This document shows positions 27,401 through 34,974 of a DNA stretch of 64,000 nt, in pieces. Each line of letters begins with the position of its first letter. The first letter of the stretch is position 1. This stretch comes from CALLCD01 sp039196965 (GTDB lineage: Bacteria; Pseudomonadota; Alphaproteobacteria; Caulobacterales; Hyphomonadaceae): the NCBI GenBank assembly GCA_039196965.1, contig JBCCUK010000014.1, positions 27,119 through 91,118 on the forward strand, written 5' to 3'. The position numbers and the translations under genes were made by a program. The notes below the pieces were generated by a model that saw nothing but the letters and a program-made list of their open reading frames with translations, searched no databases and was not told the origin of the DNA.

Positions 27401-27661
27401 ATCGCCGAACGATCGATTGGCGCGCAATTCCTGCGGCCGATGGTGATCTCCCTTGGCTGCGCAGTGATCTTCGCGCTGTTCGTCTCCCTGCTTATGGTCC
27501 CCGCATTGTATGCTGTCGGCACTGAAATCGGCCGCATCTTCCGCTGGACCTGGAGTGGACGCCCTTACCGCTCTATCGGTGAGTCCTATGATGGCGAGGC
27601 CCACGACGATAATATTACCGACGTGCACGGTGACCTTGGCGACATACAACCGGCTGAGTAA
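24467..27661 (+). CDS. RND efflux transporter, AcrB-type inner-membrane pump
   Basis: A 1064-residue proton-driven exporter with the RND layout: TM1 at about residues 12-30, a large periplasmic loop, TM2-6 (about 335-500), a second loop and TM7-12 (about 860-1030). The proton-relay Asp pair is visible in VIGVIVDDAIIIGENIHKEV (TM4), and the TM10 region VVINDNLVLVDYVNKRR is the matching repeat. This identifies a hydrophobic/amphiphilic-substrate pump rather than a metal pump only weakly; substrate unknown. Its stop lies 83 bases before the M13 peptidase gene. Confidence 0.96.
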   Translation: MKGIVAWFARNAVAANLIMIVAFVGGTMSYLNMEREFFPTTLVNGAAVTMVWDGASPQDIEEQLMARIEESIADIDGLKRITSASAEGGGEVFIEAENTTDMTRFVNEVDRRVDQIDNFPAGAERPRVRQLEAQNWFFGMAIHGDVDRRTLKRWTEKVRDDIALLPGGQRAVVRGVLDEEVAIEVTENNLRRYNLTFADVADAVRNTSINSSGGRVRTSTGDVSLQTRQLADTAEEFGNIIISQTIDGGTIRISDVGSVIDGFVDESLEATFNGEPTAFVFVIQPEVMDIVNFSDGFQDYIKNSHKVLPEALSIDILWTDADPFEDRMDTITSSALIGATLVLLVLILFLRPIVAFWVTIGIITAFAGGTMLLPFFGVTFNLLSLFAVLLVIGVIVDDAIIIGENIHKEVETGRNSGLNAAIVGAQSVMKPVIFGVLTTIIAFLPWAFLSGPEKNFTEQISYVVIAALIFSLIECLLILPAHLAHMKPQTYTGFSGRLIKVQRRIADSLLWVANHFYKPILEAAIRFRYATITLFMVLFYLAMQLLSTGIVPFRLMPQIEGDLVIVNINMPNGTPEERLLQVRDQFEAGVIEAADELARKYPGLPNGFVIGRSVIASGTQVEAFISMVPPEERPETASVKDASDLMREKVGPIPDAEDISFDFTINEEDTRIQFALNHPDLDLLREAAGAVKDEFATYSTLYDVGDNLTSAAEEVRVTLKPGAQSLGLTMSDVSGQIRQAYYGIETMRLPRDGEDALVIVRLSEEDRSNIDSLRNLRIRTSDRREIPLTQVADLEFAPGINSIMRRERIRSVTVFAEVVGDARGQIIEDMNQNFWPQFEERFPGVTRGNVGDFEQQQEFLGELVQLAGIALGAMYVILAIAFRSYAQPFLLMTAIPFAFAGAIYGHLLFGVPLALFSVFGIAAAAGVVINDNLVLVDYVNKRRSEGVGAVQALVDAGVSRFRPILLTSVTTFVGILPLIAERSIGAQFLRPMVISLGCAVIFALFVSLLMVPALYAVGTEIGRIFRWTWSGRPYRSIGESYDGEAHDDNITDVHGDLGDIQPAE

Positions 27662-27744
27662 TATTTCGTCTCAAACCGGTCCGGGCAGGTAAGCGTACCT
27701 AGACTGGTATAAGGCAGGTAAACTGCCTGGTGAGAGGATGTACT

Positions 27745-29940
27745 ATGAAGCACCTGGTTTTTACAGCGAGTGCCCTCGCTCTATTCACAGCCTGCTCGCC
27801 GGACGGTAGCGGTGCAGGGTCCCTGAATGCCGCCAGCGCCGAAACGGCAGATGCCCCTAGCCCCTTTGTCCCCCGCCCAATCAAAACAACCGGCCGGGAC
27901 GATTGGGGAAGCTTTGGGCTTGATCTTGCCTCGGTAAAGGAGGCTGTCCATCCGGGCGATAACTTCTTTGAGTATGTCAATGGCAAATGGCTGGACACGT
28001 TCGAGATGCCAGCGGACGATTCCCGCTATGGCTCGTTCTCGATCCTGCGGGAAAAGTCAGAACAGCGCGTCCGAAATATTGTTGATGAACTCGCCTCCTA
28101 TTCGCCGCCATCGGAAACACTGGAAGGCAAGATCGCTGCGATCTACAGCGCGTTCATGGACATTGAAGCCATTGAAGCGTCAGGAATGGCAGCCGCCCAA
28201 CCCTATCTCGACCGGATCGCCGCAGCTTCCGGCCATGAAGATATCGCCGCCCTATTCGGGAGCCCCGGCTTTTCCTCGCCCATTGGGGGCTACGTCAACA
28301 TCGATCCGAAAAATCCGGATACCTACATATTCCAGATCACACAATCGGGGCTCGGCCTGCCCGACCGCGAATACTATCTTGCGGATTCAAAGCGCAATGA
28401 GGATCTGCTCGCAGCTTATCGCAACTACCTCACCATTCTCCTCTCAGAAGCAGGTTATGAAGATGTCGGGGAAGTTGCCGACGGCATCATTGCTCTCGAG
28501 ACCCGCATTGCGGCTGAGCACTGGGACAGGACGGTCAGCCGTGACCGCAACCTCACCTATAACAAGCTGAGCCGCGACGAACTGCTCGCCTCGGGAGCAG
28601 GGTTCCCTGTGGACGCCATGATCCGGGCGATTGGTCTTGATGATCAGAAGGCCTTCCTCGCCCGCCAGGTCACCCCGACCGCGGATGAAATTGCCGAGTA
28701 CGGGTTGAGCGAAGAACAACTTGCAAAACTCGGAGGAGGCATTTCGGGTCTGTTTCAGGTCGCAGCGGAAACGGACATCGATACGTGGAAAGCCTATCTT
28801 ACGGCGCACTTCCTGAGTGACCATGCCGATGTCCTCCCCGGCACCATCGATACGGCCACCTTTGAGCTCTATGGCCGAACCCTCAGAGGTCTGGAAAAGC
28901 AGAGAGAACGCTGGCGGCGCGGCGTTAGTGCCGTGGAGACCGCGATTGGTGAGGGCGTCGGTCAGATCTATGCCGAACGCTACTTCCCTCAGGCCTCAAA
29001 GGACGAGATGGACAAACTCGTCGCCAATCTGCGGGTGGCTATGGCTGCCAATCTAAATAGCATCAGCTGGATGGGCGAGGACACGAAAGTCGAGGCGCGT
29101 GACAAGCTGGCGAAGTTCACGCCCAAGATAGGATATACGGAAAAGTTCGAGACCTATGACACCCTTCGCGTGGGGGACACGGCGCTCGACAACAAGTTCA
29201 TGACCAATGCTTGGGCATTCAGGGACAATCTGTCGAAGCTCGGCCAGCCGATAGACAGAACCGAATGGTTTATGACCCCGCAAACGGTCAATGCCTATTA
29301 TTCCCCCCAGAGAAATGAGATCGTTTTTCCGGCGGCAATTCTGCAACCTCCCTTCTTCAATATCGCGGCTGACCCGGCTGTGAATTACGGGGCGATTGGC
29401 GGGGTCATAGGCCATGAAATGGGGCACGGCTTTGACGATCAGGGATCGAAATCTGACGGCGATGGCGTCTTGCGTGACTGGTGGTCGGAAACGGACCGAC
29501 AGAATTTCGAAGCCCTGACCGGCAGCCTTGCAAGTCAGTATGACGGTTTCTGTCCGCTCGATGAAGGAGATACCTGCGTCAATGGTCGCCTCGGTCTCGG
29601 TGAGAATATCGGCGATGTCAGCGGGCTGTCCATGTCCTATCGGGCCTACAAGATCAGTCTCGACACGGACGGAGACGGAAATATCAGCGCCGACGAAGAA
29701 GCACCGGTGCTTGGCGGCTTGACCGGCGACCAGCGCTTCTTCATGGCCTGGGCACAGGTCTGGCGGAATCTCTATCGCGAGGAAGCCCTGCGCCAGCAGC
29801 TTATCCGCGGACCGCATTCACCGCCGCGATATCGCGTGAACGGCGTCGTTCGCAATTTCGATGAATGGTATGAAGCCTTTGGCGTAACCCAAGAGCATGA
29901 GCTCTATCTCCCGCCGGAGGAGCGCATTCGGATCTGGTAG
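27745..29940 (+). CDS. M13 family metallopeptidase lipoprotein with an EF-hand-like insert
   Basis: Neprilysin/PepO-type zinc endopeptidase, 731 residues. The lipobox LFTAC makes Cys17 the lipid anchor, so it is membrane-attached in the periplasm. Zinc ligands are His557 and His561 of VIGHEMGHGFDDQG with catalytic Glu558, and Glu620 in GENIGDVSG, where Asp624 completes the family E-x-x-x-D motif. The N-terminal VHPGDNFFEYVNGKWL is a family hallmark. Residues 640-651 (DTDGDGNISADE) form a perfect EF-hand calcium loop in a place where relatives usually have a short turn before GDQRFFMAWAQVW. The ATG at 27745 gives the lipoprotein signal; an upstream in-frame start is less likely. Confidence 0.95.
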   Translation: MKHLVFTASALALFTACSPDGSGAGSLNAASAETADAPSPFVPRPIKTTGRDDWGSFGLDLASVKEAVHPGDNFFEYVNGKWLDTFEMPADDSRYGSFSILREKSEQRVRNIVDELASYSPPSETLEGKIAAIYSAFMDIEAIEASGMAAAQPYLDRIAAASGHEDIAALFGSPGFSSPIGGYVNIDPKNPDTYIFQITQSGLGLPDREYYLADSKRNEDLLAAYRNYLTILLSEAGYEDVGEVADGIIALETRIAAEHWDRTVSRDRNLTYNKLSRDELLASGAGFPVDAMIRAIGLDDQKAFLARQVTPTADEIAEYGLSEEQLAKLGGGISGLFQVAAETDIDTWKAYLTAHFLSDHADVLPGTIDTATFELYGRTLRGLEKQRERWRRGVSAVETAIGEGVGQIYAERYFPQASKDEMDKLVANLRVAMAANLNSISWMGEDTKVEARDKLAKFTPKIGYTEKFETYDTLRVGDTALDNKFMTNAWAFRDNLSKLGQPIDRTEWFMTPQTVNAYYSPQRNEIVFPAAILQPPFFNIAADPAVNYGAIGGVIGHEMGHGFDDQGSKSDGDGVLRDWWSETDRQNFEALTGSLASQYDGFCPLDEGDTCVNGRLGLGENIGDVSGLSMSYRAYKISLDTDGDGNISADEEAPVLGGLTGDQRFFMAWAQVWRNLYREEALRQQLIRGPHSPPRYRVNGVVRNFDEWYEAFGVTQEHELYLPPEERIRIW

Positions 29941-29973
29941 GGGCAACGACACTCTACCAAGATACAGGAAGGT

Positions 29974-30003
29974 GGGGCGGCCCCATTTGGGACCGCCCCT
30001 TTT
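29974..30003. terminator. Bidirectional intrinsic terminator
   Basis: Arms GGGGCGGCCCC (29974-29984) and GGGACCGCCCC (29989-29999) pair over ten of eleven positions around an ATTT loop, followed by TTTT on the plus strand. It serves the metallopeptidase gene and, read the other way, the end of the convergent gene at 30015. Confidence 0.85.
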
Positions 30004-30014
30004 GCAAGCTGGTT

Positions 30015-31076
30015 CTAACCTCCACCGGCAAGCCGGGTCCGCCAGTCTGGCCACGGTGGATAGTTCACCGGACCGCAGGTCTTGCAGACATGGCGGTGAA
30101 GCCGATCCTGCAAACCCTTCAGCCCCGTACCGACCCGAACGCCCGCTGCGCGAAGATCGCCAGCAATCTCCCGAAGCAGATTGACCGGCAATTGCTCGTT
30201 GCGGGCGAGATTGGCCTCGCCGAGCATCCAGCCACGGGCATCCCGCTCAATCGACAAAACCACTCTGGGCTTTGTGTCTGCGAGAAAGACCGCGGTGGAA
30301 CCGCTTGCGATATCGGCATCGTAGTCACGCAGGCAGTTCTGGAAGGACAATGCAACATCCTTCAGCTGCTTGCGCGACACCATGCGTTGGAAACGCGAGG
30401 TCGGAAGCTCCGGTGGAGCCACATATGGCGCAAACTTGTCGGGCACCAGAGCATCGGAAAGACGCTCCATGGCGGTGACCGGCGAATTCGCCCTATCCAT
30501 ACGCTCGGCAAGCGCAGCGACGAAGACCTCCCCTTCATAGAGGAGGAGGATTTCCACCGTCTCAGCCACATCTTCAGCCGTTCCAATATTCGGAATGGCC
30601 TCGATGAGTTTCGGCTTCAACATGACGTCCGGCAGCGCATTTGCAACCTGCACGAAGTCAACGTCGAAAATCTGCCGATGGCGGATCAGCTTGGTCATGC
30701 CCTCACGGCGGACCAGACGCAGGAGACCGGCATAGTCCTGCCGCAACCAGAGCGTTTCCCCGGCACGAGACAGAATTTTCATCAAACCGGCGCTGCCATT
30801 TGGCAATACCGGATCGGCAACGATGCCATCCCGGTCAAACGTCACGCGCTCGGCGATCCGATCGGCCATTGCCGCGGTCAGCGGCAGATTGGCATCGATC
30901 AGCATCGCCGCAAGATGGCGGCGCGCTGCAGGCAGGGCAAAGAAGCCATGGTGCGGCGCGGGCCAGATCGCAGCGATCTCCGGCGCATAGCCTTTCGCCA
31001 AATGAACCAGCAAGGGTGTTGGGGTCAGCTGCGCCGTCATCTCGCGCAGTGCTTTCCCCGTCATAGGCAAGCCCAT
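30015..31076 (-). CDS. Hypothetical protein with PcfJ-like C-terminal segment
   Basis: A 353-residue protein I do not recognise as a whole. No signal peptide or TM helix is seen. The N-terminal two thirds look helical, with HRQIFDVDFVQVANALPD and TAEDVAETVEILLLYEGEVF. The segment from about residue 255 (LSFQNCLRDYDADIASGSTA, VVLSIERDARGWMLGEANLA) resembles the PcfJ-type pattern of a Cys after a helix, a short Ser-rich loop and two beta strands; this is a motif-level guess. The C terminus carries HRHVCKTCGP, a possible metal-binding Cys pair. The ATG at 31076 follows AGAGAGGAGG, an excellent ribosome binding site. It stands alone between two intergenic regions. Confidence 0.8.
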   Translation of the reverse strand: MGLPMTGKALREMTAQLTPTPLLVHLAKGYAPEIAAIWPAPHHGFFALPAARRHLAAMLIDANLPLTAAMADRIAERVTFDRDGIVADPVLPNGSAGLMKILSRAGETLWLRQDYAGLLRLVRREGMTKLIRHRQIFDVDFVQVANALPDVMLKPKLIEAIPNIGTAEDVAETVEILLLYEGEVFVAALAERMDRANSPVTAMERLSDALVPDKFAPYVAPPELPTSRFQRMVSRKQLKDVALSFQNCLRDYDADIASGSTAVFLADTKPRVVLSIERDARGWMLGEANLARNEQLPVNLLREIAGDLRAAGVRVGTGLKGLQDRLHRHVCKTCGPVNYPPWPDWRTRLAGGG

Positions 31077-31408
31077 GACAGCCTCCTCTCTAAAGGAGTT
31101 ACCAAATTGGGTTAGGCTGGCCTGCCCACGGCAACGGCGCGCAGGTAGCCAGCTTGACTCCCCGCATCTTGCGAGGAGCAGATCTGTAAGTTGTCAGTCC
31201 GCTTCATCTCGTCTCTCTTTGCCTTGCCCAAACGCTAACTGCGTTTGACAGGACCGCGCCTATCCCTCTTTAGGCCTGTCTTTGTCAAGACTATTCTCGG
31301 CAGAAAATAGAGATGCGGTTCCCGCATTGGGAGAATTTCATTTGTCAAACAAGGTAATGTCCTGTTGGATAAATGCCCTGTGATAAATCCAGAATGGGGA
31401 GACGCATC
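31077..31408. other. 332-base intergenic region with a 7-bp inverted repeat
   Basis: Divergent promoter region between the gene ending at 30015 and dodecin. The clearest structure is a perfect inverted repeat, CAAACGC (31229-31235) and GCGTTTG (31241-31247) around TAACT, which could be an operator. CTCC..GGAG near 31083-31098 covers the minus-strand ribosome binding site. I see no small gene or RNA here. Confidence 0.4.
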
Positions 31409-31630
31409 ATGGCAGTAATGAAATCCGAACAGATCATGGCGGAGTCAAAGAAGTCCTTCGAAGATGCCATTCAGATCGCGGTAACACGCTTTTCTAAAAC
31501 CGTCCGCGGATTGAAGTCCGCCAATGTCAACAATATGTCGACGGTCATCAAGAATGGCAAAGTGTCAGCCTACCGCGTAAACCTGCAAATGACCTTTGAG
31601 GTGGCCGAACCGAAGACAAAGAAAAAGTAG
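31409..31630 (+). CDS. Dodecin family flavin-binding protein
   Basis: A 73-residue dodecin, which forms a hollow dodecamer storing or buffering flavin. The pattern is plain: AESKKSFEDAIQIAVTRFSK (strand then the single helix), TVRGLKSANVNNMSTVIKNG and KVSAYRVNLQMTFEV (the strands of the sheet). The usual flavin-stacking Trp after SA is replaced here by Asn (SANVNN), which may alter flavin affinity. ATG at 31409 with GGGAGACGC upstream; a second ATG at 31418 is possible. The next gene starts three bases after its stop. Confidence 0.88.
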   Translation: MAVMKSEQIMAESKKSFEDAIQIAVTRFSKTVRGLKSANVNNMSTVIKNGKVSAYRVNLQMTFEVAEPKTKKK

Positions 31631-31633
31631 GAT

Positions 31634-32002
31634 ATGGCGAAGGCGAAAACGCCTGAAGCATGGTTTGAGGCGTTGGAGCCAGATGTTGCTCCAATCGCCG
31701 TGTCACTTCGCAAAGCCCTCAATGAGGCAGGACCGGACCTGTCACTGAAGCTCGCCTGGGGTTTCCCCTGCTGGGTCGGCCATGAGCGGATCTTTTCAGT
31801 GATCGCCCATACGGATCGCTGCAATCTGCAATTATGGTCTGGCAACCGCCTCGCAGACGACTTTCCAAACCGTATTGAAGGCACCGGCAAACAGCTTCGC
31901 CATGTGAAAGTCGGTTCGGTTGATCAGATCGACGATGAATTGCTCTCCATTGTCGACAAAGCCATAGAGCTTGACCGCGTATCCCCCGAAAAAGTGCGGT
32001 AA
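31634..32002 (+). CDS. DUF1801 domain protein
   Basis: A 122-residue protein of the DUF1801 (YdhG-like) group. The family pattern is seen in WFEALEPDVAPIAVSLRKAL, LKLAWGFPCWVGHERIFSV, the Trp in LQLWSGNRLAD, GTGKQLRHVKVGSVDQID and a C-terminal helix. These small proteins have a CyaY/YjbR-like fold and no established reaction. It is probably co-transcribed with dodecin, three bases upstream. Confidence 0.85.
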   Translation: MAKAKTPEAWFEALEPDVAPIAVSLRKALNEAGPDLSLKLAWGFPCWVGHERIFSVIAHTDRCNLQLWSGNRLADDFPNRIEGTGKQLRHVKVGSVDQIDDELLSIVDKAIELDRVSPEKVR

Positions 32003-32106
32003 TCGCCGCCTGGTGGTAGGGATAAGTTGAAGTACCTCTTGACGTTCTCGGATGGAGGACGGCATCTGTACACTGCATTTGGCAGTACTTTCTGAGGAGC
32101 ATCCCC

Positions 32107-33288
32107 ATGGCAGAAACTGATCCCGTCGTTATTGTTGGTATGGCGCGCACACCAATGGGTGGCTTGCTTGGCGAATTGTCGACTTTTTCAGCGAATGAAC
32201 TTGGGTCTATCGCTGTGAAAGCAGCCGTCGACGAGGCCAAACTCGGCGCAGAGGATGCTGACGAAATCATCATGGGTAACTGTCTGCCGGCTGGTCAGGG
32301 TCAGGCACCAGCACGTCAGGCGGGTTTCAAGGCTGGCCAGGATAAGGGCCTTGAAGCGACAACCATCAACAAGATGTGCGGTTCCGGCATGCAGGCCGCT
32401 GTGATGGGACGTAATTCAATTCTCGCGGGCGAAGCGGACATCGTTATCGCCGGCGGAATGGAGTCGATGACCAATGCGCCGCATCTGATGGATGTCCGCA
32501 AGGGCCACAAATACGGCACGATGAAGTCTGAAGATCACATGGCGCTTGATGGCCTCACCGATGCCTATGCCCACGGACCCATGGGCGCTTTTGCAGATAT
32601 GATCGCTGGAGAATATCAATTCACCCGCGAGCAGCAGGATGCCTACGCGTTGGAAACCCTCTCCCGGGCTCAAAAGGCCACAGAAGATGGCAAATTCAAG
32701 CGTGAAATCGCGCCGGTGACGGTAAAATCCCGCAAGGGTGAGAGCGTTGTCGAAACTGACGAACTTCCCCGCACAGCACGACCAGACAAGATCCCGCAAC
32801 TGCGCCCTGCCTTCAATAAGGATGGCTCGGTAACAGCCGCAAATGCCTCGGCAATTTCCGACGGCGCAGCTGCGGTTGTTCTGATGAAGCAGTCTGAAGC
32901 TGAAAAGCGCGGGCTCTCTCCAATTGCGAAAATCGTGGCCACATCCTCCCACGCCCATGAGCCGGAATACTTCACCACAGCTCCTGTGCCTGCGATGAAG
33001 AAGACGCTGGAAAAAGCAGGCTGGGACGTCAACGATGTCGACCTCTGGGAGGTGAATGAAGCCTTTGCGGTCGTTCCAATGATCGCGATGAAAGAACTTG
33101 GCATTTCCCACGATAAGCTGAACGTCAATGGCGGCGCGTGCGCCATGGGTCACCCGATCGGTGCCTCCGGCGCGCGCGTTCTGATCACACTGCTTGCGGC
33201 TATGGAAGACCGCGATGTGAAGAAGGGCGTTGCCTCGCTATGTATCGGCGGCGGTGAAGGCATCGCCATGGCAGTGGAACGGGCATAG
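32107..33288 (+). CDS. Acetyl-CoA acetyltransferase (thiolase)
   Basis: Thiolase II, condensing or cleaving acetoacetyl-CoA. The 393 residues contain the acyl-accepting Cys91 in NKMCGSGMQAAV, the GGMESMTNAPHL loop, the NEAFA motif, His349 in GGACAMGHPIGASGAR and Cys379 in SLCIGGGEG. The length and CGSG motif fit the degradative/biosynthetic short-chain class (AtoB/PhaA). The start follows GAGGAG at seven bases. No reductase or other polyhydroxybutyrate gene is adjacent, so the direction of flux is not shown. Confidence 0.95.
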   Translation: MAETDPVVIVGMARTPMGGLLGELSTFSANELGSIAVKAAVDEAKLGAEDADEIIMGNCLPAGQGQAPARQAGFKAGQDKGLEATTINKMCGSGMQAAVMGRNSILAGEADIVIAGGMESMTNAPHLMDVRKGHKYGTMKSEDHMALDGLTDAYAHGPMGAFADMIAGEYQFTREQQDAYALETLSRAQKATEDGKFKREIAPVTVKSRKGESVVETDELPRTARPDKIPQLRPAFNKDGSVTAANASAISDGAAAVVLMKQSEAEKRGLSPIAKIVATSSHAHEPEYFTTAPVPAMKKTLEKAGWDVNDVDLWEVNEAFAVVPMIAMKELGISHDKLNVNGGACAMGHPIGASGARVLITLLAAMEDRDVKKGVASLCIGGGEGIAMAVERA

Positions 33289-33302
33289 CCAGTCTGCGCG
33301 AC

Positions 33303-33776
33303 CTATTTCAACCAAGCCCAATCGGCTGGGTTCGGTCTGACCGGGACCAGCCGATTGATGACGACTGAGATGCTGTCACCGCCTCCATTGAGCTTGATGC
33401 TGAAAGGTTCGCTCCAGAAGCATTGGCCGGGCTTGAGACTTTCTCCCATGCCGAAATTATATTCCTTTTCGACCGTGTGCCGGATGAGAAAATCGAGACA
33501 GGCGCTCGGCACCCGCGCGGGCGAACCGACTGGCTAAAAATCGGCATCTTTGCCCAGCGGGGGAAGAACCGCCCCAACCGCCTCGGGTTGACTACTTGCG
33601 AAATTATCAAGGTTAACGAACTGAAACTGGATCAAAAAGGGCTCGATGCCATCGATGGAACATCCGTCCTCGATATAAAGCCCGTCATGTCAGGTTTCGA
33701 ACTTCGCGACAAAATCATAGAACCAGACTGGGCACATGAGATCATGTCCTCATACTGGATCGCCAAAGACACTTAG
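33303..33776 (+). pseudogene. TrmO/TsaA-like tRNA methyltransferase, disrupted by an in-frame TGA
   Basis: Homologous to the TsaA/TrmO family, which N6-methylates threonylcarbamoyl-adenosine 37 of tRNA. The frame reads FQPSPIGWVRSDRDQPIDDD, then TGA at 33366-33368, then DAVTASIELDAERFAPEALA, with family motifs GARHPRGRTDWLKIGIFAQR, KNRPNRLG and LDAIDGTSVLDIKP, ending at 33776. Relatives have Trp at the TGA position (DD-W-D), so one TGG to TGA change explains the break. No ATG/GTG/TTG precedes the N-terminal part in frame (CTA where Met is expected); the first start after the stop is TTG 33423, which would lose the N-terminal beta strand. Probably a recent pseudogene; a sequencing error is the alternative. 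Confidence 0.7.
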
Positions 33777-33818
33777 TTCCCTTGCGGATTATACTCTGTA
33801 GAATATGATGCAACCATT

Positions 33819-34892
33819 GTGAGTGACACATCACACCTCGCCGGGCATTTCAGAGAGCAGGCCGTTTTTTGCACCCAGCTGGGTTCGCCGTTCACGGCGG
33901 CGCTCTGCGAACACATGGTAGGCGATCTGGAAGCTGGCGGTCCAGTAGCAGAATTGATTAGCGACTGGCGCGGTGATCCCAGGAAGGACGCCCTCGCCCT
34001 ACGCCTTTGCGGCGCGCTGCACCATGCGGTTCTGACCGGTGCCGCTCCCGATCTGGCAGAAGTCTATCCGAAATCTCTGAACGATTGGGATATGGAGCTT
34101 GTCTGGCCGAGGGCTCAACCGTTTCTTGCTGGCGCGGAAGACCGGGTGCGGGCATTTATCCAGTCTCCTCCGCAGACAAATGAGACGAGGCGATCGATTG
34201 CGCTCCTACCGGGCTTTCTGAAGATCTCCGCGGCATTTGGAAAACCGCTCAACCTTTTGGAACTCGGAGCCAGCGCGGGGCTAAACCAGAATTGGGATCG
34301 TTTCAATTATAGCACATCGGGCTGGAGTCGGCCCGGAAGCAGCAATGTCAGTGTCGACACGAACTGGCAGGGACCGCCTCCCCTTCATCTTGATACGGAC
34401 ATCGAAATCGCGTCACGAGCCGCATGCGATCAAAATCCGCTGAACATCCATGATCCAGCAGCGGCTATAAAGCTGCGATCCTATGCCTGGCCCGATCAAC
34501 CGGATCGGCTTCGACGGTTTGACGCGGCGGTGGCGCTTGCTCGGGAGATGGACACACAAGTGGACCGGGCCGATGCTGCCGAATGGGTGCGGAAGAAACT
34601 GATGGACCGGCTGGAGGGGGTTACCACCGTCGTTTATCACTCGGTGTTCCTGCAATATCCACCTGCCGAGATCATTCGAGCGATCACAACGGCCATCAAA
34701 ACGGCGGGGTCAAATGCCACGGAAGCAGCACCACTCGCCTGGCTCTGCTTTGAACCGGAAGGTCTCTTTGGTGGGGACAACACCCTGCCAAGGATGGCGA
34801 CGAGGTTACAGGTTTGGCCAAGCGGAGAAAGCAGCATTCTTTCCCACTCAAATGGCCACGCGACGCTGGTGGAAGCAATTGACGGAGGATAG
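33819..34892 (+). CDS. DUF2332 family protein
   Basis: A 357-residue cytosolic protein of the DUF2332 family, which has no assigned function. Family hallmarks seen: an N-terminal helical domain (FREQAVFCTQLGSPFTAALC), the central LNLLELGASAGLNQNWDRF that looks like a degenerate SAM-binding motif I, EIASRAACDQNPLNIHDP, and VVYHSVFLQYPP near the C terminus. The fold suggests a methyltransferase-like Rossmann core, but no substrate is known. Start is GTG at 33819 with a weak ribosome binding site. Confidence 0.85.
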   Translation: MSDTSHLAGHFREQAVFCTQLGSPFTAALCEHMVGDLEAGGPVAELISDWRGDPRKDALALRLCGALHHAVLTGAAPDLAEVYPKSLNDWDMELVWPRAQPFLAGAEDRVRAFIQSPPQTNETRRSIALLPGFLKISAAFGKPLNLLELGASAGLNQNWDRFNYSTSGWSRPGSSNVSVDTNWQGPPPLHLDTDIEIASRAACDQNPLNIHDPAAAIKLRSYAWPDQPDRLRRFDAAVALAREMDTQVDRADAAEWVRKKLMDRLEGVTTVVYHSVFLQYPPAEIIRAITTAIKTAGSNATEAAPLAWLCFEPEGLFGGDNTLPRMATRLQVWPSGESSILSHSNGHATLVEAIDGG

Positions 34893-34974
34893 CACTTGCG
34901 TGATTCCGGCAAGCGCGGCATTCCAATAGCGCCATTGCCGCCCTAGCTTGGCCAGTGAGTAAAGGCTGTCCGAT

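Noticed and set aside
29053..29817. 254-codon minus-strand ORF within the M13 peptidase gene
   Set aside because: Antisense to the conserved zinc-binding region of a recognised enzyme.
30090..31115. 341-codon plus-strand ORF opposite the gene at 30015-31076
   Set aside because: Of the two frames, the minus one has a strong ribosome binding site, a preceding terminator on the convergent side and protein-like composition; the plus frame is rich in His/Arg/Gln and unlike a real protein.
32416..33153. 245-codon minus-strand ORF opposite the thiolase
   Set aside because: The thiolase catalytic residues are all in place on the plus strand.
33303..33512. 69-codon minus-strand ORF over the trmO-like remnant
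   Set aside because: The plus-strand frame shows strong family motifs; the minus one is its shadow.
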